From Neodiprion pinetum (lineage: Eukaryota > Arthropoda > Insecta > Hymenoptera > Diprionidae), in the NCBI RefSeq assembly GCF_021155775.2, contig NC_060233.1:14518537-14582536 (forward strand): DNA of 64,000 nt. Direction: 5' to 3'. Below are positions 13,842-25,137 of this stretch, piece after piece (positions within the stretch are counted from its first letter, which is position 1; every line of letters begins with the position of its first letter). The notes under the pieces were generated by a model. It was not told the DNA's origin and did no database searches. It saw only the letters and a list, made by a program, of their open reading frames with translations. A program made the position numbers and the translations under genes.

Positions 13842-16800
13842 TTATTTCGTAGCACGATACAATTTCCAGCGAAGTAATCCATAAACGGATATGTGCAGTG
13901 CGAAGATCCATATAGTCAGAGCTAGAGCCAGAACGTAAAATGGTGCTGTAGGCATGCCTAAGTTCGAGAGAATTTTTGCCGGTAAACGAATAGGACAAAA
14001 AACCTCCGAACAGGGCAAATTTTTACGGGAATTCCCATACAACGCCTGAAGAACTCCCTCAAAAGCGTATCTGCAATACCAACCCACGGTTCACGTTAAG
14101 GTATCGAGAGGAAATTATTTGAATTATTCATACGAAATTATGAAGAATATCCCAATATGCCACTAACAATAAGCCTCCGAAACTCTGTGTCTTCGGTTTT
14201 GAAAGTTTTACTATTATATTTTGGAAATTAAACATCGTTGCATTTCCCAGAGTTAGCGCGCCTGCTGTAGAAAAAGCAGTCTACTTGGTTAAAGCTATTG
14301 ACGCAACAAAGAGTACAAACCGGAAGTAGCTGATGCTACAAATAGGCCGAAGATATGCCGAAACTTCTCCAAGTCTAAGGAAAAATCCGGCAAATAAAAA
14401 CATCGGGATGTTCAAAGCTGGTACAACAAAAACGCCCACCTGAAATAAACACGATTGGTTGAATAATATGAAACGATTATCAACTTTTCCCACAGTAAAT
14501 TTGTAGACCATAAATTCATTACAAATTGTTAACCGTCCAACAGCAGTATACTGGTATCAAAGGTAGGTGTATGCTGAAGATTCTTAACCGTAAACGTTAC
14601 GGTCGTATAAACTGCTAGTACAGCTTAGCTGAACCTCTATTTCAAATTTGGCTTCTCGATTCCTCTAGTTATGACCCTGATTAACGTCAATTGAGACCTT
14701 CGCGGCTGTCTGAGCACCAGCGACGCTGATACAGTGTGAAATAACACTTTTAACCCACGTACTGTAAACTTCTGCGGTACAAACACGGGGACTATCATAA
14801 ATGGTCTTCAGTCGGAGTGTAAGAATCGTGATACGTTCATCCCAATAGTTTTTAATCAAAATATTATCGAAGATATTGATGTACCTGTGAGCCGCAAGCA
14901 GCTCCAGCAGCAATGCCAAAAGACTGAGCGAGCATCGTCAACAGAACACAGATGAGCCAGACACGCCATATCCGGTCCAATTCAAGGGGCTGCCCCGTTA
15001 GCCAGTAGGCAAAGATGAGAAAGCAGGTTGGACAGAGAACCTAGAGACCACAAAATAATTATTCACTGAAGTAAGAAAGTCTAGGAAAGTACTTTTTGAC
15101 TTATCCCACCTGCACTTGAATATCTGCTAGAACTTTTGCCATATAGTACGATTGCAACGAGTACCAGTTGTTCATGTGTTCTCGGAGAAATACTGCAGCT
15201 TCGATTGGAACTGCAGAAAAGATGATGCGAGTGACAGTGATTTCGTCACGTTCGCAACGTGTCGCAATCGAGAAACTGAAAATTGCTAATCGTGAAGATA
15301 ACTGCAAACTTACACATCTGTACAGCTGGCATGGCGTTACCGAAGAATAGAAACAACAGAGAAGTAAAAATGCAAGCGTTGTTGCTTTGAAATCTGGCTG
15401 CGTTGCTTCCAAAGTCATAGAATACAATGCCAACCAGAAGTCCGACCATCAGATGAGCAACGATTCTGAGTTTTGTCAACATCTGCAGGGTAACGTAAAA
15501 TGATGTAACTTTTAAACTTATAAATGATGTTAGTTCGATCGCCTTACATTGTCTCTTTGTATACAGATCATCGCTCTTTTGAAAAGGATGAGGAATTGTT
15601 TGCAGTGGGACACTGGATAAGTTCTTATCCGCGAAATTTCGTCCTTCTCCTTGTTAAAATAACCTGGCGGTGGCCTGGAACCGTTCGATGTTTGGTGCTC
15701 TGCAAAATTAATAGAGGAAATAAGGTGAAAACTTTGAAGAATATCGACGTAGATGACTTGGAATTGGTGATTTTTGGTCTGACTATACTTACTAAGTTGA
15801 GGACCGCGAGTAGATTCAAGTTGTAGTCTGGCTGCCTCGTATTTTTCGTTGCTCACGTCCCGCAATCTCTTCAAATTTTCCTTTGGTGTCGAAACTACAT
15901 CCAGTACTGCATGGAAGCAAAACAATCAAGTCCGTGATTCGGATGAAAGTTACTAAACAAGGTCAACCCAAGACAAAAAGTCTCTTACCGAATTCGGCCA
16001 GGTTACAGAGCTGAGGACAAACGTGACCAGCCTTTGCAAAGCTGTCGAGAATTTGGTCTCGCGGTCCGCAGTACATTATTTGTCCTCGAGACAAGACGAC
16101 GATGTCATCGAACAAGGATATCATGTGACTGCCAGGCTGGTGAACAGTGCAAACCACAGTCCGACCTGCCTCGGCAAGTGAGTGCAGCAGGGCAATCACC
16201 TGTGGCGACAAAGTCACAACTTCCATTACTGAACCCATGATTTCCTGCATCATTCGGAAAAACGAACCTGGCCTGATGCTGCACTATCTAATCCGCTCGT
16301 AGGCTCATCTAACAGCATTACGGGTGGGTTAGTTATCAACTCTATTCCAATAGACAGTCTTTTTCGTTCACCACCGCTGAGATTACCTGCAGCTGTATCT
16401 AAACTCGACAGAAGTCCCAGCTTGCTAGCAATATCGATTACCTGTAAGGGAACGTAAAATTGTTGTGAAATTCATTGAGGCTTACTAAAACCGGTCATAC
16501 ATTGCAATTTCCCCACCTTACAATGCTGGCACTGCGCAATAAAACATGTTTCAGCTACCAAAGAGTTGTGAAAGCGTTTAGAATACTCGGACTTTGTTTT
16601 TGATCCTTATTCGTGGTATGAAATTCAGTCTTCTTACCGCACGTCTTCTAAGGTGATCCGTATGAGGAGATCCGAGTTTCAGGTCAGCAGCGATTTGGAG
16701 AGTCTCACGTACTGTAAGCAGGGGCAATAGTGCAAAATCCTGGGGTATGTAGCAGACCTGTCTTCGGAAGGCTTCCCTGTTTCTCTCGACGCCATTAATG

Positions 16801-18957
16801 GTAATCGTCCCCATGAGTTTAGAGGCTCGCAGGCCGGAAATTATGCTCAAGAGCGTAGTCTTCCCAGCACCTGAAGGCCCGATGATGGCGGTTAAACGAC
16901 CAGGTCGAAAATGTCCGGCCACTGAGCAAAGAATTTGTTTCTGCTTCTGAGTACCTGTTAAGAATAGAAAAGAAAAATTACCAAAACGATGTGGTGAATC
17001 GAAACCACAGCTGCTATACAAGTTTTTTCTTCGCGGTTTACCGGTAACAAAAATATTATTCAAATTCATATCACGTCTTGTTATCCATATTCATTTCTGT
17101 TACATGAGACAGTCGCGGCTTGTCTGTCGTTTTTGGCGATTTTTGGTGCTCACTTGTTGACTAATGATATTATTGTTGGATCGGACACTGTGTTTTTATT
17201 ATTATGGATATATTTAATAGATGATATATGATTGCATTAAATGACATCAGTCAGATTCGCTAGGCATAGTTGACGAAAGTGGCATAGAAGAAAAATACAA
17301 GTGTAGTCTAATACTCAACGTTGACGATGGAAGAATGATTTATTGCGTCTTAGAAATGCAATAACATGTCACAGATTCTACAATACATGGTTGCAAGGCC
17401 ATCCACTTTTCTGATGCTTAATTCACTCATCTTGCGAAGCCTTGAACTGAGCCTACCGGCTGTTTCAGGAAGTATCAAGTATTCGAAACTTTGGATCATT
17501 ACGAAATTTGTTCATGACAGCTCTCGTAAATGAATATGAAATATTTATTGTAACTGTACAGAATTGCTTCAATTTACTAGTGTTGGTTTACTAGTTTTTA
17601 CTCGATATAAAGACTGCATAATTTAATACTTTGTAGCATCTTGTTATTCTTAATAAGCAAAAGTTACTACGTTTGTCATCATAATCGCAGTACATACGTA
17701 TAGTTGTAATCGAGACTATGCGTAAACAAATCTAATATTCTTCACAGTCAACGTAAACACGTGACACGACTTGATGTTTGTAAGCAAATGCGTACGCATA
17801 ATTTTTCCTAGCAATTCTTGAAACAAATCTGATGTTTATGTTAAAATATCTCCATCGTTGTAGCAATGCCGTACCCAGCTTTTTCACATCTTCTTGACTT
17901 TAAGTGAACTACGTCTTCTTGAGATGAAACTATCCATTTGACAAAGTATCAAGATCGCAGTTGGTGTAATTGCCTTCGTCGTTACATGGTTGATTTAGCC
18001 AAACGTGCATTTGAGCTGAGTTCAATGAGTTAGCAACTTTCGTGTTTTTGAATTTGGTTATCGATTTATGATATGAAAATTAACCTACATAATTTTATCG
18101 AATTTTATCAAACAGTTTCGAAGAGAATCAACAAATTTACGAAGACTTTGTCCTTGGTATATGAAATAGTACTAGTAATTAACTATTTATGATAAATTCA
18201 ATGGCGGTATTGATTTTGCTGGCTAAAAAATGTTTACGGGTCGATTGCAATCATTTTGATGTAGTGATGTGAGACACATTTGAATGCTATTATATCGCAC
18301 GAGCAGAAATATTTTGTGGGGGCGCAACATTCTTGAAGTGGTACAACCGGTTTCTTCTACTACGGTGTACAAAATCGTCTAAGTTTTGCTGTAAATATCT
18401 ATCACAGTTTTTCATGTTTATGATTAACTTGAATCATTTAAAAGCAGAGAAAAAATCGATTTACTGTTTTCATTTTCGAGCTATTCGATAATTGTCATTT
18501 TCATTACCGACATTTCCGACTTCCTCGGTAACTGCATCATCGCCTTATCGCTGTACTAAAAAAGTCTGGCCAAGCGTAGATAAATCTCAAAAGTTCTTAT
18601 CATACCGCAATGTATTGAAGCGTTCTACATGACAGTCAAAGCAACTGTGTGTTTACGGTGGGAGAATCGATCTTTGTTAACTTTTGATGCACGAATCATC
18701 GCACTTCCAATACACGGAGAGATTTGTATACCCATACTCGTATACGTTGGTGAGAAAATTGGGATCGTGAAAAATTGAAATACAATCGAATAAGAAGACT
18801 TGCCTGTGTCGCAGTCAACCGCGTAGCTCAAATTAGCGAATTCGATGACAAGTCTGGAGGTCGCGGGGTTGCCGGCCTCAATATCCAGCAATTTACTGTC
18901 TTCATCGAGCCGCAGAATCGTACAGGTACCACCTTCTGTCAGCTGTATGGAGTTCAT
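13842..18957 (-). CDS. ABCG half-transporter, gene A (ABCG1/ABCG4-like)
   Basis: Eleven coding exons, 631 aa: 18957-18804, 16954-16638, 16441-16268, 16199-15989, 15906-15793, 15699-15548, 15482-15314, 15210-15110, 15040-14885, 14439-14321, 14070-13842 (stop included). The lengths sum to 1896, a multiple of three. The ATP-binding half has Walker A GPSGAGKT at residues 77-84, Q-loop in YIPQD, signature LSGGE at 178, Walker B LLDEPTSGLD ending near 207 and H-loop His235. The membrane half starts near 375 and has the usual six hydrophobic segments; the FPIEAAVFLREH motif is family-typical. All catalytic residues are present, so it should be functional as a dimer, probably moving sterol or lipid; the substrate is unknown. 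The start is the first ATG; the frame stays open to a TTG at 19074, so an upstream coding exon is not excluded. Intron 1 uses a GC donor. Confidence 0.92.
16955..18803 (-). other. Intron 1 of gene A
   Basis: An 1849-bp AT-rich intron with a GC donor and a CAG acceptor. No repeat, RNA gene or open frame that I can support. It is the longest intron of gene A; of the others only intron 9 (14440-14884) exceeds 300 bp, and it shows nothing notable. Confidence 0.7.
18798..18804 (-). other. GC-AG splice donor of gene A intron 1
   Basis: The exon ends GACACAG at 18804 and the intron opens with GCAAGT, which is the standard consensus of the rare GC donor class. Joining it to the acceptor before 16954 restores codon G52 and gives DCDTGTQKQ, in line with genes B and C at the same position and phase. 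The nearby GT dinucleotides put exon 2 in the wrong frame. Confidence 0.8.
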
Positions 18958-19869
18958 GATGATCGATGATCCTGATTTTCTTGGTTCCCGCGTTAGCCGG
19001 TTGTCATCCTTTTTGAACTGAGCCTCGGAGTCTTCGTACCGTATTCGGTCTAATCTTTTTATCAAATTTATCAACGAGTTGTCACTTCGAGTTGATCGAA
19101 AAGTTTCTGATTACACGAATAGCTCCACGTGACGTCGATGACCGAAAGATCTTTCGCACTTGGACTGTTATACTATCGCGGATTTTACTGTCCACCGCAC
19201 TCCTCTACAGTGATACGCACACACGGTTTGTCTCGGACGCAGTGCAGAGAGCGACGGTTACACGGCTATCCAGACACGATGAGTCCAATTTTCTAGTGAC
19301 CCGTTTCGCCGACAGTGGGGGGAGATAGGCCTTGCTTCATTCGGTCTCAGTTCAGCATCGAATAATTTCTTAAGCTCCGGTATCCTGACCAACGGATCGA
19401 CTGGACACCAGGCCGATTTTCAGCTCGATGAACTTCTGCTGGATTACTCATCTCCGACCGTTGAGAAGCGCGAAAGGAAAGTCTCGCTGTACGGTCTGTC
19501 AGCCATGGAGAAGTATTATTCGCGTGGGAGTGAAATCGGGGGCGAAGTAACTTTCACGATGCGTGAAGCATCGAACGACTAATCACACATGCTTTAAACG
19601 GAACTAGAACCACCCGTGCCAAAGAATGTTCTCCTTTCACTCTGTGAGGCTTATGGAAAATAAGTAAAACTAGTCAAATTCTTAGTTCACGTTTCAAGTG
19701 AACAAAATAATGTGGTGTATTGGGATTAGTGTACGTTCATTACAACAAGAAAAGTACTTTGTTATAACATAACCAACGGTACGATGTGCTTAATCGTGGC
19801 GTAGTGAAAGCTCGGCATGCTCTGGTCTTTGCTTTCGCGCCGTAGAGAAATCCGCTCTAGGTTGCGTTA

Positions 19870-19883
19870 CGCCACCTGGCGCC
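19870..19883 (-). promoter_or_regulatory. CTCF-like motif upstream of gene A
   Basis: The minus strand reads GGCGCCAGGTGGCG, with the AGGTGGC core of CTCF sites, in a GC-richer pocket about 0.9 kb upstream of the gene A ATG. It is a motif match only, with mismatches in the 5' half. Confidence 0.3.
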
Positions 19884-22800
19884 TAACGACAGAACTATGA
19901 CAAATAACACATTTTGATTGTGGTCCGAATCTAAAAGTTTTCCCTTGTAAACGAATTTATACTGTAATAAGAATTTTTTCCTATGCATACTTAATCAATA
20001 TTCAATTCGATTTCAGATTCCCTGCTTCGCCTCGTAATGAAGATATTTATTTTGCAGTACATATAGCGGAAATTCTTGGTTACTGATGCACAGAATCGAG
20101 CAAATCTTGTTTCCTTATCTATTGCACAAAAAATAAAGCAACTGTTGATCTTTAACATATTCTTTTTCGGTGGCAATGGAAACTCAAAAGAAATATCCAG
20201 TAGCGTAAGAATCAGTAATTCGGTAACCAAAACTAAAGTTCTTGGAACAACTGGAATATCAGAATGATAAATCCAATTTTGATCTCACGTGTACATTAAA
20301 CGAATTTTGAAGCTTACCAAGGATTGTGTTAAACAGTGATTAGTTCAAATGTAGATGCTTAATGTGTAAGAATTTCTTCTCTGCATGCACGATGTAAGGA
20401 GACTGTAGTGTGTAGATGTTATGTTTACCCTTTTTGAATCCTTTGCTTCCGATGAGAAGCCCGTAAGACGGCAATGCCGTCTAATAAATGAGATGCGGGT
20501 GTGCAAATCATTAATCTACGAGAGAATTTTTGTTGAAAGATGTAAATTTGAAAAACTGGTGAATTTGAAGAATTCAGTAGATGCTTAATATCGGACGGCG
20601 TTTATCGTGTAAAAAAAGATTTATATTAACCTTGACCTCAATAGGCCTCGGATTGTAATTTTTCAGTTCGTCTGATAATAAGTACGCTTGTTCTGAGAAT
20701 TCTTTTGCACTTTGATACCATTTCACATTAGTTTTATTGGTTGTCTCAGCACTTTGATATTTTTTGTTCCTCATGATTATTCAAGTTTACATGGCTATAC
20801 ATTAGACGCATGAAAACTTACTAGATTCTATTTCTAATAGTCATTGATTTGCAGCCAACAGGACAACGGTCACAGGCTAATTGTTTCAAAATGAGGTTAA
20901 GCAAAAGAATTCCATTTAGTGTCAGATTCATTTCATAATGAAACCGGAACCGTACCGTAATGTATATGTAATTAGTAATGCCGCGACAGAATTTTTTAGA
21001 AATAAGTATCACTAGAATATAAATTATCTCATTTGGGGAAGAATGTTGCGTTCTGATAATAAAGTATTTGTACTACGAGATGTACATATATGGCAGCGCT
21101 CTTTCTTTCTTTTTAAAAATATTACAATATTTTGGAAATTAGCATCAAATATGAGTACCTACCGAAACGCTTCTGTAAAACTTGGCCTAACGAACAGAAA
21201 AAAAAAGATTGCTTCCATAAACAATCTCTATCTATGTTTTACAGTGTCAAGGTTTACAATAGATAAGTTTTTGTATATGGACTCGCTGCATGCGATCAAA
21301 AGTACAAATAAACGTTTTTTCATATTCAACTTGACGATAAGCTTGTATTTCGTATTCCAATACTTATATTTACCGATGGATTTAATCTGAAAAAAGTCAG
21401 ACTGTTTATCGTGTCTACTTAAATACATTTATTCGTAGTGTTTACAAAAATTTCTCTTTTGTTAAAATTGAACCATTGAGGATCTTGCTTGTTTCCCATC
21501 ATTTCATCACGATCTCTTTTCTGCGTAACTCAACAAATCATTACTCAAACAATCACTACTCAATAGTTTAAACCCGATCATTGAAGTACCTGCTCAGAAT
21601 CTCTTAATAATACTTAATACCCAATAATACTTTACCCTTCACTTCGCTTTTGAAGTAATCACATTGACCCACGGCCTTCGCTTTGCATATATAGTCCATA
21701 CCACCATGTATCTGTAAACAACCCGAGGCTGAAATTTCAATTTTTCGGTCAACTTGATATCGTGTTATATGTACTAACAATAAGGTGCAAAAAACTAGCA
21801 AGTTTTATAACTCTAGTTCTTACTGTTTTAACTCTTAGCGGGTACATGGGGTAACTCATTACCCCACGCTGTAAAACCTAGTTGTACAAGACATATGGGT
21901 GTTTTAAGACTTCTAACCGATTGTTTAATGTTTGTTGAAGGGTTTTTCAACATTTCTAATGATTTTTATCACACTTGTCTACTACCGGCAGATGTCGTTA
22001 CTTGTATCAATTTCAAAGGTTTTAGACCTCAATTTCACTTTTTAAGGATTAAAAAAACACGCTGCTCAATTTTTGAAATTTTTAACACATTGATTCTCAT
22101 ATTCCAAATTTTATCGTAACTTAATTGCTCTGGAAAAAATAGGATTCAATGTGTATTCGATGTAGCAGATTCCGAACTCTCCGATTATGGAATCCGTCGA
22201 GGCTGAATCCTCAGAAACCGTAAAAAACAAGTTGATTTTCACAGCAACGAAAAAAAAAAATCATTAAAAAATATTGGAAGTGAGATCGTAGCGGAGCTAT
22301 AATTATTTTCTTAAGTATAACATTGTTCTGTTTCAGCGAAATATTTTTATTTACAGTCATTTGTGATTTGTTATATATTTCCATTTTATTTACATCTGTA
22401 GAAATATACGTCGATGCGAATTCAAATTAAATAAACATATTTTGCTGACACAAAAAATATGTTATTTAGCTGACGCCATGATCGCATTTCAGCACCTACC
22501 TAAAAAAGAGTTTTCCGTGCAGAAGAATGCAAGCTTTTAGATAAAAAAATTTCAAATTTGAGATAAAATTTGGAGAATATCGAAAAAAAAATATGTTTTC
22601 TTTTTTTTGTGAAAAGAACAGATAGGTCTACATTGAAAAAATCTCGGATCATATTTGTTTCCTCCACAAATATACGATAATAATTAGAATGTAAAAATCA
22701 CTTTGTTTAACAATAAAATATTGATCAACGTCATGTTGTTAAATCATGAGAGCTCAGAGTTCTGAAACTTGTGAGGATTTTTATATTCTAGTACATACTA

Positions 22801-23314
22801 CAAGAGATCAAAATTGCAAAAAATCAAAAGTTTGGCTCCGTGTCGTTTACCGATAATTGCTAATCATGCCCGTGTACGATAATGTATACACATCCCCTGC
22901 CATTTAAACATCACAAAGGATCTACAAACATACTTTTCACCCCGAGAAGTATAATATAATACGTACGTACGAACCTTTCATCATTTTAAATTACTTAAAG
23001 TTTGTCTGCGAGTATGGATCACAGGGTGAATCCGGCCACAATTATACAATTTAGTTTGTATTTTTACGAAACGCGCCTGCATTTCGGCAACTGCGAGTAC
23101 ATTTACCGATCGAGATTCGTTCATTTCTCACAATTGGCCGATTTCTCACTCTCTTTCATCATTAACCATGAAGCAAATATCAAACGGTTAAATCTATCCT
23201 GAATTGCATAAATGCAAGCGGATTCAGCCTACATTAAATTGCCTCCAGATCATTTTTACGAAATAACCTGGTACATACAGTCATCTTTCGACAACGTGAG
23301 CTCTTCGCTATGCA

Positions 23315-23451
23315 TTTTCCTAACAGCTAAAGGATGCGTGCGCCTGAGGCAGGCAATCGGAGTTACAGTGCATGTTTAGACTGACAAAGAACATGAGGTG
23401 TAACTCTGGTTGCCTGTCTCAGGCGCACGGGTCGTTTTGCTGTTAAGAAAA
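23315..23451. ncRNA. Candidate long hairpin RNA (miRNA-like or fold-back)
   Basis: The 5' arm (about 23315-23375) and 3' arm (about 23391-23451) pair over roughly 45-60 bases. An uninterrupted block of 12, CGTGCGCCTGAG, pairs with CTCAGGCGCACG, followed by CAGGCAA with TTGCCTG. The loop is about 15 nt. The arms are clearly GC-richer than the AT-rich flanks, and mismatches are scattered, as in an miRNA precursor. It lies 1.7 kb downstream of gene B. I do not recognise a known mature miRNA. A small fold-back transposon is the main alternative. Confidence 0.45.
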
Positions 23452-24419
23452 CTCACGGTATATTTTCATAATGACGACTAATGCAGATTCTTCCTTCGAC
23501 ATTATAACTGGCCAATAATTATTAATATATATTCGACCCAAGTGGCTTGTGCTAATGTATTTACACATGTATAAAAGATAACAATTGATTATCTTGACTT
23601 CTGGTTACCTTTCTGTTGATTTATTAGGTACTAGTTTTATGTTGATAAGAAACGTGCCAACGCCGAAATGAGAGAGAGAGAGCCACTATACTTTAACTAA
23701 CCTAGAACGATAGTGTAATAACGTATATTATATGTATATTATAAAACAAAAACGTATGTACATTCATATTTCGACGATGGCAACGTATGTAATAAGTAAA
23801 TAAAGTTGAGCAAATGCTTTTTGGAGTTTGAATGCCCTGCGGTACACGCAGAAAGTATACATCATTTAGCTGTCTACTGTATTTTTTAAGACAATAATTC
23901 AAAACAGCGGCGTTAACCCCTAAGCTAGTTCTACGTTTACGAAATGACTAGATCTTGTTGGCCTGACAGTTTTCCGGCGTGCCGATTGCGTGCGAGATGA
24001 AAGAAGAGAAATTAGAGTATAAAAAGAAAAAACAAAAAACTATACAGAGTAAAAAAATGTAGCATAGGTTGTATGCGCAAATATTTCTTGATCATTTGGC
24101 TCAGAAATTTGCACACGAAAATAAGGATGGCCCGAAAATAATCCAGCCGAACAAAGATTCTTGTATCTCGTAACATCGTTAACTCGAACTGCTAACGATC
24201 GAACACATGGTGTATATTTACGTACAAATGCGCCAATCGTACATTTATGCCTACATTCTTGACTACGTTTACGTACTTCGTAAAAGAGGTATATCAGTAC
24301 ACAGAATCGATATGATGCGTCGTTTTACGAAACACCAATTCGACCTTTACAAATAAACGTTCTTTCGATTCATACTACAAATACTGCTAGGATGCAAATA
24401 AAATCGCAAGTCGAAGTTG

Positions 24420-24713
24420 ATAACCCTAGAACGCTAACGGGGGGTGAAAAAACATTCTACGCGAGTTGAAATTTCACATCGCTAAAGAACAACTTACATT
24501 TTTGTTTCGAGGCTCATCAATTTTTGACCACTTTTTTGGAACTTACGTAAGCTTTATTAAAAAAACGAAGTAAATGAGACCTCGCAGGGTCCTTAACGAT
24601 ATGACGTACCCGAGGGATGGAATTTACAAGATTGGGGCGTTTTTTCACCCTCCGTTACTGAAATAGACAAAGAAAAAAAAAAAAGAAAAATAATGTTACC
24701 GTTCTAGGGTTAA
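24420..24713. mobile_element. piggyBac-like MITE (24424-24709)
   Basis: The left end is CCCTAGAACGCTAACGG and the right end, read inverted, is CCCTAGAACGGTAAC. A further inverted block GGGTGAAAAAAC lies just inside, facing GTTTTTTCACCC at 24644. The right flank is TTAA (24710-24713) and the left is ATAA, a one-base decay of TTAA. CCCTAG termini in TTAA targets are typical of piggyBac. At 286 bp it has no coding capacity. A homopurine run at 24670-24690 interrupts the right arm. Confidence 0.75.
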
Positions 24714-25137
24714 TTTTATAAGCATAAATGCTGCGAAGAAGGCAACTTTAGTTATAAGTAAATTTATAGTGTAAAGGTGAAAAAAATTTCGCTTCGTTCA
24801 CCGTATAGAGGGTACAATGTCGAAACATCTGAAAATTTAAGATTCACAATATAGAATACTGACGAATCTATGTTCTGCCCTGCTATATTCTTATTAATTC
24901 CGACTGTTCTATATTTTAACCTGCCATACGTTGACCTTTCGACATTTTGACTCTGTACATTTGGAATATCTATGAAACATATTTTCGCATATTAGAAAAT
25001 TGCCCAGCCACGAATACTACAATCGGGTACTTGATAACTTTCCAGCTATGCGATAGAGATCAGACAAGAGTAAATCTTGACTTTAAGACTTGGTCCCAAT
25101 TCACGACGTATGTTTTTATCCTGAATATAGTCCGTAA
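24714..25137. other. 3' flank of gene B
   Basis: An AT-rich stretch directly downstream of the gene B stop codon, presumably its 3' UTR. No canonical AATAAA is seen on the minus strand within the first 400 bases. Nothing else is recognised. Confidence 0.5.

Larger units (their letters stand above)
18958..24423. other. Intergenic: gene A 5' flank and gene B 3' flank
   Basis: Positions 18958-19330 are moderately GC-rich and probably hold the 5' UTR of gene A; I find no Inr/DPE pair there. A CTCF-like motif is at 19870-19883. From 19900 to 22900 the DNA is AT-rich with only low-complexity open frames. A long GC-rich hairpin sits at 23315-23451, entered separately. A short GA repeat is at 23670-23682. 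No gene is recognised. Confidence 0.5.

Noticed and set aside
21043..21390. A 115-codon plus-strand frame as a gene
   Set aside because: It is AT-driven, rich in Phe, Lys and Ile, with no recognisable domain.
21835..21885. TTAACTCTTAGCGGG start as another piggyBac-like element
   Set aside because: The termini do not begin CCCT and no inverted partner was found downstream.
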